A stretch of 64,000 nt of DNA. Origin: Anisus vortex (taxonomy: Eukaryota > Mollusca > Gastropoda > Planorbidae). Below the pieces are notes generated by a model. It made no database searches. It had not been told where the DNA came from and was given only the letters and a program-made list of their open reading frames with translations. Location: the NCBI GenBank assembly GCA_949126835.1, contig OX421505.1, positions 9,935,783 through 9,999,782 on the forward strand, given 5' to 3'. Within the stretch, counting starts at the first letter, position 1. Every line of letters begins with the position of its first letter. This document shows, piece after piece, positions 1-12,427 of the stretch. A program made the translations under genes and the position numbers.

Positions 1-614
1 AATTGGGGTTGGCTTGGCTCTTTGTATGTCGATGGCAATAATAACATTAAACAAAGTGTGTACTGTAGAATAGCCCCCCATATAGAAATCCCAAGGGTAG
101 ACTTCTTCAAATTATTCAACACAGCCAGGTGTATCAAACTCATGTTACACTCTTAAGAATTGCAGCATTCAAAATGTAGTATATATATTTTTTTTATATA
201 ACGCTGTACTATGTTTATCGTGTTGTTTTTTTTATACCAACGCCATAGAAACGTTGTTATTTTAAGACTCCCCCCAGCCCCACCCTACTATACGCCTGTA
301 ATGGAGGCTGTTAAGCTAATGAGCCAAGCCATACCAACCGGGCGAATATTCATTTCGAACCAATCTCACATGTAACACACTGTACGCATACAAAAACCTA
401 TACACATGGATGAAGGAGCCAGGTACATGCGTTTAACCCATCTGTGTGTGTATGTGCGTGTGTTCTGTCTACATTTCAATGCCCAGACCCTATCTCCTCT
501 TTTTAATAAACGGTCAAATTCAGTGGGTCAAAAAGTGTTCCTGTCTTTTTAAACAATCTTTCTATAAGCAAAAAAAAAATTAAAAAAAAAAATTAAAAAA
601 ATTAACAGTATGGT
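1..614. other. Gene-free AT-rich DNA
   Basis: No coding region is seen. Around 124-145 there is a short stretch (CAGGTGTATCAAACTC) that resembles the outer end of hAT-type transposons. Two A-rich runs lie near 568-600. Otherwise I see nothing in it. Confidence 0.5.
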
Positions 615-835
615 TATGCGAGAACAAATGCATAATATAGCACTCTTTCCTCCCGAGTGGCATTCGGTCATGGAATGGGTTGCCAGCGGTTGCCTGAACA
701 AATAAGGAAAACCAGTCACTTAACATCATTTAAAACATTAATGAAGATGCAAGACTAGACTCGGGCCACGGATGAGCGTAGGACACAACAATCTTCTTTA
801 TAGAAGGAGCGTCTGTAATTTATTAATAATGATAA
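615..835 (+). mobile_element. LINE 3'-end fragment, family B copy 1
   Basis: The segment matches the family copies at 12,428, 28,852 and (inverted) 8,128 and 56,618. The 28.9-kb copy shows that the family encodes the C-terminus of a LINE reverse transcriptase, with a motif like YSYFPSGIRAWNGLPEQ. It is followed by a short 3' UTR ending in an AGATA-rich tail. Here the reading frame is degraded. The tail is interrupted by another LINE (836-2316) and its last bases reappear at about 2317-2330. The LINE clade is not assigned. Confidence 0.7.
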
Positions 836-2316
836 TGGCTCCTTCTGTCTCGAGAGACAATGGATGCGTCCCTCTACAACTTCAATGGCTACTTGTGCAA
901 ATTCGACGGTGGCTGAACAGTCCGATTCTTGAGTGGCAGTCCCTGGAACAATCGAGGCATCTGTATTGAGTAGCAGTCTGGCGGTAACGTCTTTTCTCTT
1001 CATTCTTTTCTCCAGAGATTCGATGGTTCTCTTTGTCTCAGAGGCAGATACACCAGCATGAACAGCCGGTCTCCATGCTGTGTGGTCCATTGCAGACTGC
1101 TCCCAGGTTTGCAGGTCGATGTTTGTAGACCTGAGGTCACGTTTCAGGACGTCCCTGTAGCTTAGTATTGGTCGCCCTGTTACCCTTGTGCCATTCTCCA
1201 GCTCTCCATACAAAATGTCTTTAGGGATGCGGCCATCTTGCATCCGGCTGACATGACCCACCCAGCGCAGTCTGCGTTGGGTTAGCAGGGAGTAGATGCT
1301 TGGAATATTTGCTCGGTCCAGGATCTCATGGTTGGCTATGTGGTCCTTCCAAGTGACGTCCAGTATTCGGCGCAGACATCTCATGTGGAAAGTGTTTAAC
1401 TGGTGTTCCTGGAGCATGTAGGTTGACCAGCTCTCACTACCGTATAGTAGTGTACTGAGAATGCATGCCCTGTAGACCATCATTTTGGTGGTCCTCGTAA
1501 GTTTTTAGTTTTCCCAAACACGCTTAGATAGCATAGCCATGGCAGCAGATACCTTGCCCATTCTCTTGCTTATCTCGTTGTCGATTGACAGATTTTCTGA
1601 AATGCTCGAAACTAAGTAGGTGAATTTTTTTGAGACTTGAAGAGTATGGCAGCCAATGTTAATGTTATGGATTGATGTAACATCCTGACCCATGATTTCA
1701 GTTTTATTCAGACTGATTGTTAGGCCAAACTCCCGGCAAGCCTCTGCCAAAGCACTGATCAGCCTTTGTAGTTCTTCTTTTGTATGTGCAGTGAGAGCAG
1801 CATCGTCAGCAAACAGCATCTCACGAATCAGGACCTTTTTTACCTTTGTTCTAGCTTTGAGGCACGCCAGATGAACAGTCTGCCGTCCGATCCTGTATGT
1901 ATGAATACTCCATCGTTTGACGATATAAATGCGTGTTCAAGTAAAACGGAAAAGAAAATGCCAAAGAATGTTGAAGCCATCACGAATCCTTGTTTCACAC
2001 CGCTTTTTGTGGGGAAAGGTTTCGAAACTGAGTTGTCAAACTGAACAGTACCATGCATATCGTTGTGAAATGATGTCACCATTTTCAACAATTTTAAGGG
2101 GCAACCAATTTCCCACAGCAAACAGACCGCTTCAACTGACCAGGTCGAATGCCTTGGTCAGGTCAACAAAGGCTATATATAGTGGTTGCCTTTGTTCACG
2201 ACATTTTTCCCGCAGTTGCCTTAGTGAGAATATCATGTCAGTAGCGGTCAGTTGTAGATCTTCCTTTCCTAAAACCGCATTGAGACTCGGGGTACACCCG
2301 TTCGGCAAGTATCTGA
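836..2316 (-). pseudogene. 5'-truncated LINE reverse transcriptase pseudogene (RTE/Jockey-like)
   Basis: Reading the minus strand from 2316 down gives reverse transcriptase blocks in order. These are a CGFRKGRSTTD block, an IAFVDLTKAFDLV block, a SGVKQG block near 1990, the catalytic LFADDAAL block near 1805, and a long C-terminal region with YGSESW, RCLRRIL and RRLRWVGHVSRM. This C-terminal layout is common in animal non-LTR elements often mis-annotated as craniofacial development protein 2-like. The frame is broken: in-frame TGA codons near 2230 and 2135, frameshifts near 2120 and 1855, and a TAA near 1485. The endonuclease half is missing. It sits inside the AGATA-rich tail of family B copy 1, so it is the younger insertion. 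Dead element; the clade is uncertain. Confidence 0.88.
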
Positions 2317-2330
2317 ATATAAGATAAGAT

Positions 2331-3592
2331 ACCTAATAAAAGACGAATTTTTTCGTAGGAATTATTTACATACATTTTTTGTTTGTCAGTCAAAACGTTT
2401 CAATGGACCCAAAACAAATGCTCTTCATGATCTTAACTTGAGAAACTAAAGAAAAAAAATAATTCCCATCATTATTTCTGCTTAAAAAAACAACAACAGA
2501 ATAACCTGATTTTGAGGGTTGAACATTTGGAAGAATTATCGGCAACGAGTATGTGAGCCAGGTTTCGGTTTGGTGTGGTGGTGGGAAGTGGGTCAATTAG
2601 TTTCCCCGAAGATTTAGCTGACTTGGTGTCCAGAAAAGCGAAGTTAATAATTCAAGGATTATTTTTATTTAAAAAAAAAAAAAAAAAAGCCACAAAAAAA
2701 CAAACACGAAAACACCTTACGTCAGCAAATGTGACCAAAGCATGCGTTTAACTCATTAGTATACAACGAGACAATGTAAGAAAACCACAGCTAATGTTTA
2801 TGTATCCTTAGACAAATAAATGTAGAAAAAAATACAAAAAAAAAGGATGGTGGTGTCTGAAAAGACAACTCACTCTTAATTAAGATCGCGTTCCGTGCGA
2901 AATAAACATTCATTGGAGCAATGGGGAAAAATAAACTTTTTTAAACAATAAAGTAACTATGGAAACAAAAGTTACAAACTAATCAAGGCATACACATGTT
3001 CTGAATCATCTCATGTAGCCTTTCGTTCGGCAATAATTCTGCTACATTTGTTTGAATACAATTTTTCTCAACTTGCCGGATTCTAAAAACTGGACCTACG
3101 CCAGGCCGGTTGTGGTCCGCGGACCTTGATTTTGACACCTATGGTCAAGCGTGTCTCGGAGTTTGCCATATAAAAATGTGATATTACGTCATGAGCTTGC
3201 GTACCGCCATTAATATACCAGCGAACACTTTTGAGCCAAGAGTCCACGAGTTCCCAATCATATGCATTTAAATATGGGGGTCTGGTGTCACAACACCAAA
3301 TGAGAACCGCTTCCGTGACAACAACGCGTTGCACTTCTAGTAGTTTACCTCTCAAATTGTTTCATGGCCTAGTAAACGCTAATGCGTTTGTTCTGTCGGC
3401 AAGGTGACCGAAATCTATTCCCTTTGACACAAATGTATGCATAATAAACACCCCTACACATAGATAAACACATATACGCATTCAGCGCACACGTACACAA
3501 AACATCACCAAACACACAACACCCAAAAATACCACCCAGTGCAAATTATTTTAAATAAAAACATTTGAAGAGGCATTTCTCGTCGTCTAAAC
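2331..3592. other. Gene-free DNA with a possible hAT remnant
   Basis: No credible coding region is seen. At about 3100-3150 the minus strand reads GGTGTCAAAATCAAGG followed by a GC-rich run, which resembles the outer end of hAT transposons. No partner end or target duplication was found. Confidence 0.4.
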
Positions 3593-3805
3593 CATGGATC
3601 GGCAACCTACGGCACGCGTGCAGGACTTGGCCCGCAGAGCCATTTACATTGACACGCGGAAGACCCCCCAAAAATGCAATTCAAGATATTTTCTACAAGA
3701 AATTGAGTGCTAGAGCTAGAGATACATTTTAAGCTTTTGGCTCGCTGAACGATTTAGAAATCCTACTTTGGCACACTATTATCGAAAAAAGGTTGCACAC
3801 CCCTG
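3593..3805 (+). mobile_element. hAT-like MITE, CGGCAACC family copy 1
   Basis: The element starts CATGGATCGGCAACC and ends GGTTGCACACCCCTG, which are imperfect terminal inverted repeats. It is flanked by a perfect 8-bp duplication GTCTAAAC at 3585-3592 and 3806-3813. An 8-bp target site duplication with CAGGG-type ends is the hAT superfamily signature. The interior (GGCACGC, AGAAATCCTACTTTGGCAC) is shared with copies at 8,957, 25,702, 26,568 and 31,784. There is no coding capacity. Confidence 0.88.
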
Positions 3806-4407
3806 GTCTAAACGCTAGTTTACGAAGTAAAAAAAAACGGGATATACATTATAGGCGATATACCAAGGCGTTGTCGTAACGGAGCATGTAAAGACACGAA
3901 GGATGGCAAAAAAAAAATAGAGCAACAACAAAAAAGCCCATTCGCAAGCTAAAAACTGCTATTGATCAAGATGATAAACCTAGTGGTTCACGAGTCCTCT
4001 ACAAGTGATGTGGGACAGTTTTCTTTATAACATCCTAATCCGATACCACAGTACGAGAAGGTAAACTATTTTTTTTTTTTTTTTGTTTTATCACATCTCA
4101 GATAGAAAAAAGATTTTCAATTATGTACATTTCCTGGGTTTCCCCCCAGCTGATTAGCATTACTCAGTGGAAATAATAGAATTAAACTGCTCAGTACAAA
4201 CTCTACAGAAGAATATTTAAAGCAGCAAATGACTAGACCGTTTCCCTTTTGCGAGAATTTTTTTTATGCTGACGAAGAAGAGTTGATGTATTTATTTAAA
4301 AGACCGAAGCTTACAACTGGATCGTGTGGCCAGCACAAAAGCATAGCAGTCCGTTGCAGAGCATCGAGAGAGATGTGTGCCCTAACATAAGACAGACGTG
4401 GACGGAC

Positions 4408-4453
4408 AAAACAGACAGACAGACAGACATATAGGTAGATAGATAGATAGATG

Positions 4454-4498
<45 letters not shown>

Positions 4499-4499
4499 T

Positions 4500-4550
<51 letters not shown>
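4408..4550. repeat. Microsatellites (GACA)n, (GATA)n, (TA)n, (GA)n
   Basis: A compound microsatellite. Tracts run in the order GACA, GATA, TA, GA, then GATA on the plus strand. The open frames across it encode only low-complexity peptide and are not genes. Confidence 0.95.
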
Positions 4551-4551
<1 letters not shown>

Positions 4552-5588
4552 AGGTGACCCCCAAACTGTTTCCTTCTACAGCTGCTTATAAAAATAAAAC
4601 ACTTAAACAGCCAGTATCGAGTTATGCAATACCACGTGTAGAGTTACGAATACTTTCCTAGGTCATTAACATCTCCACACACACATATACATAAAATAAA
4701 CAAACTGACATACAAGTGAAAAACCCTTAGCACCCCCCCCCCCCCCCAGCTCACCAGCCGTCCCTTTCCAATTAAGAAAAAAAAAAGAGACTTATGGAAT
4801 AGAATTGTTTTTAAAAAACTGCCTTTCTGTTTAAATATAAAGTTCTCAGATTACCCGCCAGATCGGGTCGCAGAAGACACACAAATTGATGTGGTTTTAT
4901 ATTTTATATTTGTTTCGTTGTCAGTTTCTGGTGGTGTTGTTTTGCTTTACCGGTTGAACCACTCGTAGTCATGACAACCACCGAGAAACGAAAGAAAGAG
5001 TTTAAGACAAAATACCGAATAACGGGAGTATTTTGCAATAATTCTTTTTGACTATCTTGAAAAAGGGACTTATACGAAAACGTGAATCTCTTAATCCTTT
5101 GTGTTGAGAATATTAATTGGCACTTCATGATTGCATTAAATGAAATTTAATAATACCTTCACACACAGCGGCCTATCGTAGGCCAAAACTTGTTAGGGAA
5201 TTTGGTTATATGAAATAGAAAGTGCACTATGCAGTAAAGAGTCACTGTCCAAAAAGATAGAAAGGGGGTTTAGTTAGACCTCCAAAATATTATATTAAAT
5301 GAAATTGTCATTAATTATAGATTTATTTCCTCGTACCTATTGCGCAATAGAAAAGCGACACAGAGAAAATCCAACGACATCAGATACGCTACCACTGGCC
5401 AACGAGCCACGCACCACCCAAGCTCCCAATGCAACCGACACTTCCAAACAAGAATTGGGCCTTATCAGCCAACAAGCAACTACGACTTTGCCAGATGATG
5501 GTCTTCATCCAAACCGTAAGGACAAACATCATTTTCTCATGCTCTTGTTCCGAAATGATGAATTTTTCTTTAGAGTTTATGTTTCCAG
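4551..5588. other. Gene-free DNA
   Basis: AT-rich sequence with a 15-base C run near 4733-4747. No coding or repeat feature beyond this was recognised. Confidence 0.45.
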
Positions 5589-6228
5589 TTGTATGTACTT
5601 ACATTTGTATGTACTTACATTTGTATGTACTTACATTTGTATGTACTTACATTTGTATGTACTTACATTTGTATGTACTTACATTTGTATGTACTTACAT
5701 TTGTATGTACTTACATTTGTATGTACTTACATTTGTATGTACTTACATTTGTATGTACTTACATTTGTATGTACTTACATTTGTATGTACTTACATTTGT
5801 ATGTACTTACATTTGTATGTACTTACATTTGTATGTACTTACATTTGTATGTACTTACATTTGTATGTACTTACATTTGTATGTACTTACATTTGTATGT
5901 ACTTACATTTGTATGTACTTACATTTGTATGTACTTACATTTGTATGTACTTACATTTGTATGTACTTACATTTGTATGTACTTACATTTGTATGTACTT
6001 ACATTTGTATGTACTTACATTTGTATGTACTTACATTTGTATGTACTTACATTTGTATGTACTTACATTTGTATGTACTTACATTTGTATGTACTTACAT
6101 TTGTATGTACTTACATTTGTATGTACTTACATTTGTATGTACTTACATTTGTATGTACTTACATTTGTATGTACTTACATTTGTATGTACTTACATTTGT
6201 ATGTACTTACATTTGTATGTACTTACAT
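5589..6228. repeat. 16-bp satellite, 40 identical tandem units
   Basis: The unit TTGTATGTACTTACAT repeats exactly 40 times (640 bp) with no mismatch that I could find. Because 16 is not a multiple of 3 and the unit has no stop in any plus frame, all three plus frames stay open and give artificial membrane-like peptides. On the minus strand every unit contains GTAAGTA, a match to the consensus 5' splice site. Perfect homogeneity points to very recent expansion or gene conversion. Confidence 0.98.
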
Positions 6229-8127
6229 TTTCCAGAGTAATAAATTGGACATTGTTTCTATAAATACTTGTTCGTATTTCTGAGAACAGTAAAAGTGACT
6301 GAATTAATATTAAATCCAGTTGGAGCCCCTAGCGACTATTTCATCAAATCCCAAGTATTCAAATAGGTGTAGATATTCAATTTTTTTTTTATTAGAACTG
6401 AAATAAGTATTTAAAAAATAATGATCCTTAATTGTATGAAGGCTTTGTTGTACATTTCAATATTATCATTTTTTCTTTAGTTGCGAATCATGATTAACAT
6501 AAATAGATATGTCAGCTGCTTATTTTGTTATGGATTATGGAAGAGTAATTTGCCCTTGTTTTAATTAAGAGGCGGCTGACGACAAAATGGCCTGGGCTAA
6601 AAGGCATTTTTCTTTTATGTGTATACGAAGATCATTTGCTGTAAATATAAGAGTGTGATTATCATCAAAGAATTTGTTAAATATGTTTCTCTAAGTGTTT
6701 AATATAAAAAGTATGAATCGTAATTTGTCTCCATTGATAGAAGGGACTATATGTATCTCGAATAAATGCATAAAACTTTGAGTAATGGCTAAAAAGGCAT
6801 TATGATAAAAGCATTTAGAAAGCCACCAGAACGCTACAACAAAATTATCAAAGAAAGAACTAACAGTAGGATTTATAAAGTCAAAAGGTTACTCGAACCA
6901 AGGAAATCCTAAGAGTAAGGTAACACATTGAATATAGAAATGTAGGCCTAAATATTAACACTGCTTTATTTTTTTTTTACGTCAATAAATTTCTTAGAGA
7001 ACACATTATTATTATAATTCATTATTGTACTTTTGTATTGAGTGTGTACATCTTTTTTCAATAATATAAAGTTGATAGTTTTAAACTGGACTATTAAATT
7101 CATTTTTAAAATGTTAAAAATTGTTTTATAAAATACGTAACTGGATTTTCATTTTTTAATAGAGGACTTTTTTTTTGGGAGGGGGGGGGGGGGTACCCGG
7201 TACATAGACCAGAAATTTTATTCACATATACATTTCTTTTAAAACAATAGTGGATTTTTTTTATTTTGCACATGGAGAGTTTGCTTAATTGTGTGAATTT
7301 GTTTAACGTAACCAATAATTGTTAATACTGCTCCAGCTGGATAAGACACTGGTATTGGCCACACAGGATAGGCGCCAAAACTGGCACTTTCTTAATCTTT
7401 CATTATCATAAGGTGCCGTGCCGGTCGGCGTAGGCGAACAAGTCATTCCACGTATCTTTTCTTCTGGTAAACTCTGGCATTTCTATTGTTTTTGCCCTGC
7501 AATCTTTACGTATATTAAATGAAAACTAACATTCTAAACAGACGCCGATTTTCACACACACCCCCCCTCCCCAATTCAGGCACCCCTAGCACCATTTCCA
7601 TAGTTACGCCACTGCCTACGGCCTCTAAGGGTAATAATCCGGTCCAGCCTATCCCTTGTCCTTGTCAGTGTGGCGATGGGTATAAACATATACATGGCAC
7701 AAACAGAGAGTATAGATTCTAGATACTTGTCAGCTGAGTGAACACACGTCTCAATAAGCGTCGTGTGGTCCTGACACTATTGACAGAATGTGTTACACAT
7801 ACACTATTGACAGATGTAAGCCTTCGGCAGTGGGGCGAGCATGGCTCTTCTTCCCTTGCAAAACACAAAAATTCCATTGCACACAGAAATATAGGCCTAC
7901 CAAGACGGATAGCACAGTACCATTTCTCGATAAAATATATATCCTTCGTTGGGAAGGGGGCTGGTTGTGAAAAGGCGTTCATCAATTCCTTAGGCCCACG
8001 GCTTAAGATGGGGATTGTGGGGACATCCCAATGATTTTTACTTGCTAAAAAAAAAACGCTGTCAAGAAGACTTAGAACACCAGAATGAGGATTGGAACCC
8101 AAAATGACAACGCATAGCTCTGTTGTT
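6229..8127. other. Gene-free DNA
   Basis: AT-rich, with a G run near 7181-7193. At 7600-7613 a fragment reads ATAGTTACGCCACTG, which matches one end of the GTAGC-type hAT-like elements seen at 24,675 and 39,100. No gene is seen. Confidence 0.4.
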
Positions 8128-8300
8128 TATTGTATATGTTACAGACCCTCTTTCTATATAAAAGATTATTGCGCCCTAAGTTTTGTATCAGTGGTTGTAG
8201 TCTAGTCTTGCATTTTCATTAGGGTTTTAAACTGATAATTTAGTTGTTGTTGGGTGTCTGGTTTGTATCAGGCAACCCATTCCATTCCTTAATATTTCTC
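8128..8300 (-). mobile_element. LINE 3'-end fragment, family B copy 2
   Basis: Inverted relative to copy 1. It contains the complement of the GGAGCGTCTGTAAT tail, the TGCAAGACTAGAC block and the GAATGGGTTGCCTGA block that encodes the WNGLP motif in better copies. No frame survives. Confidence 0.65.
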
Positions 8301-8956
8301 TTGTAGAAATATAACAGAACAAAATAATATATAGTTTATAAGCGCTTGTTCTTGTATAAACAATAAAAATCGTAACGCTCCAGTAAAAAAAAATGTAAAA
8401 AAAAATACACTTTTGGAGGATAATGTGTATCCGGGTAAGTTTATAGCGGCATGGAAGGGCAGGAGGTGGGTTCCACCAAGACCACCTTAAGTATTTACGA
8501 TGGTCTTGGTTCCATGCGGCCCTTAACGAGACACAGCTGCGTGTTTAAAATTTTGGCTTCACATTCGACACAATATGCGCGCAATCGGGGTGTTCCTGTC
8601 ACTGGGCGCTTACGTTGCACAAACCACCTTCATCCGTGTGACACCGCGGCCACGCCCTTACCTCCAGCAACGTGCTGCGCTAGTTTCACGACCGCATCGA
8701 ACATTTAGCTTACACAAATTCGATTTGTTCTATCATATGGGACACACACACACAAAACACACTATAAATTTAAAAAAAAAACTAGGAATACAATAGATCT
8801 ATACCTCACCAAATGTGCTTGTATTTCCTATTTCATGTTTTATCAAAAAGTAACAATTTAATTACTTAACAACAAAAAGTAATTAACAAAAATGTAATAT
8901 GCAATGTTCTTAACCCACCCCCCCCCCCAAAAAAAAAAAAAGTGTGTACTCTAAAC

Positions 8957-9152
8957 CAGGGGACGGCAATCTTTGATGCTTGGCACGCACGGCGATTTTC
9001 AATGGTACGCGGAAGATCCACCCGAAAAAAAGGCAATTGAAGTCCTTTCTATTAGAAAAGAGCAGGATGACTTTTAGAATAGGCTGTTAGCACGCTACAT
9101 GAATTAGAAATCCACCATTGGTATACTATTACCACAATGTTGACAAACCCTA
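8957..9152 (+). mobile_element. hAT-like MITE, CGGCAACC family copy 2 (degraded)
   Basis: It starts CAGGGGACGGCAATC and shares the GGCACGC and TGAATTAGAAATC-type interior of the family. Flanks CTCTAAAC and ATCTAACC form an imperfect 8-bp duplication. The 3' end has decayed, so the right border is uncertain by several bases. Confidence 0.65.
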
Positions 9153-9160
9153 ATCTAACC

Positions 9161-10105
9161 CAACGTTTGACAAACGTTTTTTCTTTCCTGACCAGGTTAT
9201 TTTCATTCTCCCACTTTGTCGATATTTAAAAGTCGTCTATACAAGCCTACAAGTATTATAATAGAAGGGATATACAGATTTTCACACAATTTTCGAGTGA
9301 CACCTACACCAGAGGGACGTAGTGTAAATCAGGCTCAAATATAACAAACAAATGCCCGTATAGGCACACACAAAAAAAAGCATAGGCCTATAGATCTAGA
9401 GTGTTATTGGTCCATCACAGTTATCTGACCTACGACTTTAAATTTACTCCTTCCTTTAGTCAGCGACCCGGTAGTTTTGCTTTCGTGTCCCGGCACCTGG
9501 TCGCAACCCGACATTTTGGCAAAATGCTGTTCTAAACGGAAGCAAAAATCTACCCAGAAGCCTTAAAAAAAAAATATGTCGTTGAGTTAACCGGAAGTTG
9601 TTTTTTTTTTACTGTCGTAAAGCTAACCGGAAGTAGAAATAAATGGATTTTCTTTTTTTACCACTCACACACACACACACACGCCAGACTTAAGATTTAT
9701 TTCGAGTACCAGTGGCAGTGGACCGAGACGGCGTCTGTTGGTACCGGGAAGTCAATTCCGAACAACAAAATGTAAGTCTACTGCTTGTACTCACTGATTC
9801 TGAATCGAGTTGTGGGACAGCTACTATCAAATATTGAGCTGGTTGAAGTTGGAAGATCTCCACAGTAAGGGAAACGTCTGTCTTTGTTGTTTTGTTTTTT
9901 TTACTTAACTCGATTCGAATAGACTGAAACTCTTGCACGACCAGCGGTGATCAAACTGTCACGAAGTAGAGCAGGAGATCGAGCAGGTAGGTGCTGGATG
10001 ACTGGCCCAGTTTGCAGAGATTGAGAATGAGTGGTTTTGGACAGCACTTTGCTCCAGTTCTATATTTTGGACATGTCTTCAGCTTACGAGAGAGTAAAAG
10101 TCAAG
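9161..10105. other. Gene-free DNA
   Basis: Contains a short CA microsatellite near 9666-9682 and scattered homopolymers. No gene was recognised. Confidence 0.4.
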
Positions 10106-10337
10106 TAAAGTACCCTTCGGACCAAATTGATCATAGGGCTGGTGAAGCAGCGTTCACCAGTTTCTGTGGCCTGGGCATACTAGGGGATGTGTAGCCAGCA
10201 CAGCCGTCTTACCATTACCCCAACTAATGTCAGGTACCCATAGAAGATGGGTAGACTTAGGGACGCCCTCAAGCCCCGGGAAAAAATCATAGCCTCCACC
10301 AGGATTTGAACCCAGAACCAACGTGCCCCATGGCCCA
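10106..10337 (-). mobile_element. tRNA-derived SINE copy a
   Basis: Read on the minus strand, the copy begins with a decayed tRNA-like head; GGATTTGAACCC on plus is the complement of a B box. The shared body follows (CACAGAAACTGGTGAACGC and CTATGATCAATTTGGTCCG). The same body recurs at 16,131, 17,546, 18,650, 29,160 and elsewhere. Confidence 0.75.
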
Positions 10338-11258
10338 GCCCTTTGCTCCAGTTCTATTTTATGGAAATGTCTTCAGCTTACGAGAGTCGTCAACGTTTAT
10401 TCTTCGAGCCCCAAAGAGAGTTATTTTAGCCAAGTTGCCAAACTGATCCAATTTTCAAGATGATTCTGTTTGATATTGATAGTTTGGTCTACACATACCG
10501 CTTGCCACATTTGACTTCATTTGATGTGCTTACGTAGTAAAATACATATAGATTTAGGACTCTTCTCAAACAGGAACTTAGCTAATGTGTACACGTTTGA
10601 TGAAAGCATTCCTGCTGAGTCTACCTAGCGTCAGAAAAGTACTTTAACATTAGTTCGGGGTGGAAGGAGGGGGAGTTTCAGGGAATTGAGCTATTGACAC
10701 AACAACCTTCTACGTAAGCTGTGGCCACAGACACCATTTGGACGCTGCTTTCCTTGTCTGCATGGCCAGAGCTACACACATGCCTATGTAGCGCCCCTAG
10801 GACAAAAGTTTCAGCGACGCCCCCTTGCATACTGTCCTAACTGCTTTGTTTAGTGCTATATTTAGACCATATATTTGCCGCGCCTAGAAGTGTCGCCCCT
10901 GGGCATATGCCCCCTCAGCCCCCCCCCCCCCCCCATAGCATGACCCCAATAGTGTCTGAAAATGATATCTTTGTAATTCTTACAACGTCAACACAAAACA
11001 ATTCCTTACTATCATCTCTTCTTTCCTCCACCTTTTTTTGTAATTTCTCTTTGTTCCATTCGACCTCATTCGATCCTTTGAAGCAATGTTCCTGACATGA
11101 CACAAAGCACCAAAAGAGAAAATGTATGAAAGAGATTCGTGTACCCAGGAAGTCTACCAGTAGTGTTGTAGATTTCCACAACAAAAAGAAAAACAACCTA
11201 AGAAGGTAAAAGATCTCAAATATCGGGATATTTTTTTTTCTCTTTTTCTTGTTTCTTC
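10338..11258. other. Gene-free DNA
   Basis: Contains a 16-base C run near 10,918-10,933 and short copies of GCCCCT-rich sequence near 10,790-10,915 that may be transposon debris. No gene was recognised. Confidence 0.4.
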
Positions 11259-11266
11259 TCCTAGAT

Positions 11267-12037
11267 CATAGGTTCTCAACGGGGGCGATATCGCCCCCCA
11301 GGGGGCGATGAGAAGCTTTAGGGGGGCGATAACATTCCCGGGGGCGATTGGGGGGCGATGAAGGGCAAATGGGCGGTACAAACGTACCTGCTATAATTTC
11401 AACACCTCAGCTATTTGAATCGATTAGTTTTTGGATGAAATATGAAGTAAACGCAAGTGCTACTAAATATCTGATATCCCCCAACAGTGGGCATACATAT
11501 TATTGAACAAATAAGAATCGCAATGACTTTTCGATGAAGTAGGGGTTAGTATTTGGAAAATATGGTATGGGGCCGTCTCGTCTAATGGTTGATTTCACCG
11601 GACTGTCGCCTTAACATCGGCTAATATTACTCTTTTGATCTGTTTGTATTACCGAGATGTCCTTTAATGCGTTTGAATCATTCGTAAAGAGGTAACCACA
11701 ATGGATGGGCGGTAGAGATACGTAGTGATCATACAAACTGGGTAGTTATTGTAATGCTTTAAAATATTCATATAAAATCTTTAGTTATACAATATTTATA
11801 AAATTTTCAAATAATTTTTTTACAGTTCTATTATATCATTTCAAAGTTATAAATGCAAGCCATTTAATTTTGTATAAAAGAAAAAAAAATTGAAATATTA
11901 CCTCCAATAAAACGGGTTAATTATCTCCCTTTAATTAACAAATGTTTCCGCTAAAATTAAGTTGGGGGGGGGGGGGGCGGTGAGCGGATAAAAAATGTAA
12001 AAGGGGGCGGTGAGCCGAAAAAGGTTGAGAACCTATG
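11267..12037. mobile_element. Non-autonomous hAT element, 771 bp
   Basis: Perfect 14-bp terminal inverted repeats: it begins CATAGGTTCTCAAC and ends GTTGAGAACCTATG. It is flanked by a perfect 8-bp duplication TCCTAGAT at 11,259-11,266 and 12,038-12,045. Subterminal regions are rich in GGGGGCGAT motifs. No transposase frame is present, so it would depend on a transposase supplied elsewhere. Confidence 0.92.
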
Positions 12038-12427
12038 TCCTAGATCATAAAAAGTACGATTTATTGTATTCTCAGAACTTGTGAAGTGGTGTGTAGTGTG
12101 TGGTGTAGTGTGTGGTGTATTGTGTTGTGTATTGTGAGGTGTAGTGCGTGGTGCAGTAAGGGGAGGCGGTTGGGTTCTTATAAATGCAGCCTAAAGAAAT
12201 TTGATAAGAAATTATATTCATAAAGAAAAACAAAAACAAAAAACAATTCTTTGCCTTTGAGTGGAATAGAGATACGAGTTTGTTGTCAACCAATGCACGC
12301 CTCAAGGGGAACAATGAAACAGACAAGTCAAGTTCGGAAAATAAACGTATCTCTTGAGACTTGCATTACTGCAGGGGAAGTGATCAAACGCTTACAGACA
12401 TAATTTGAGATAAAATATACATATAAG

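Noticed and set aside
124..3150. A single 3-kb hAT element bounded by the ends near 124 and 3,150
   Set aside because: The two ends do not share a target duplication and the interior is made of unrelated LINE fragments.
5299..6283. Three overlapping plus-strand frames of 224-313 codons resembling a multi-pass membrane protein
   Set aside because: They are the 16-bp satellite read in three frames. All frames are open only because the unit lacks stops; there is no domain and no gene context.
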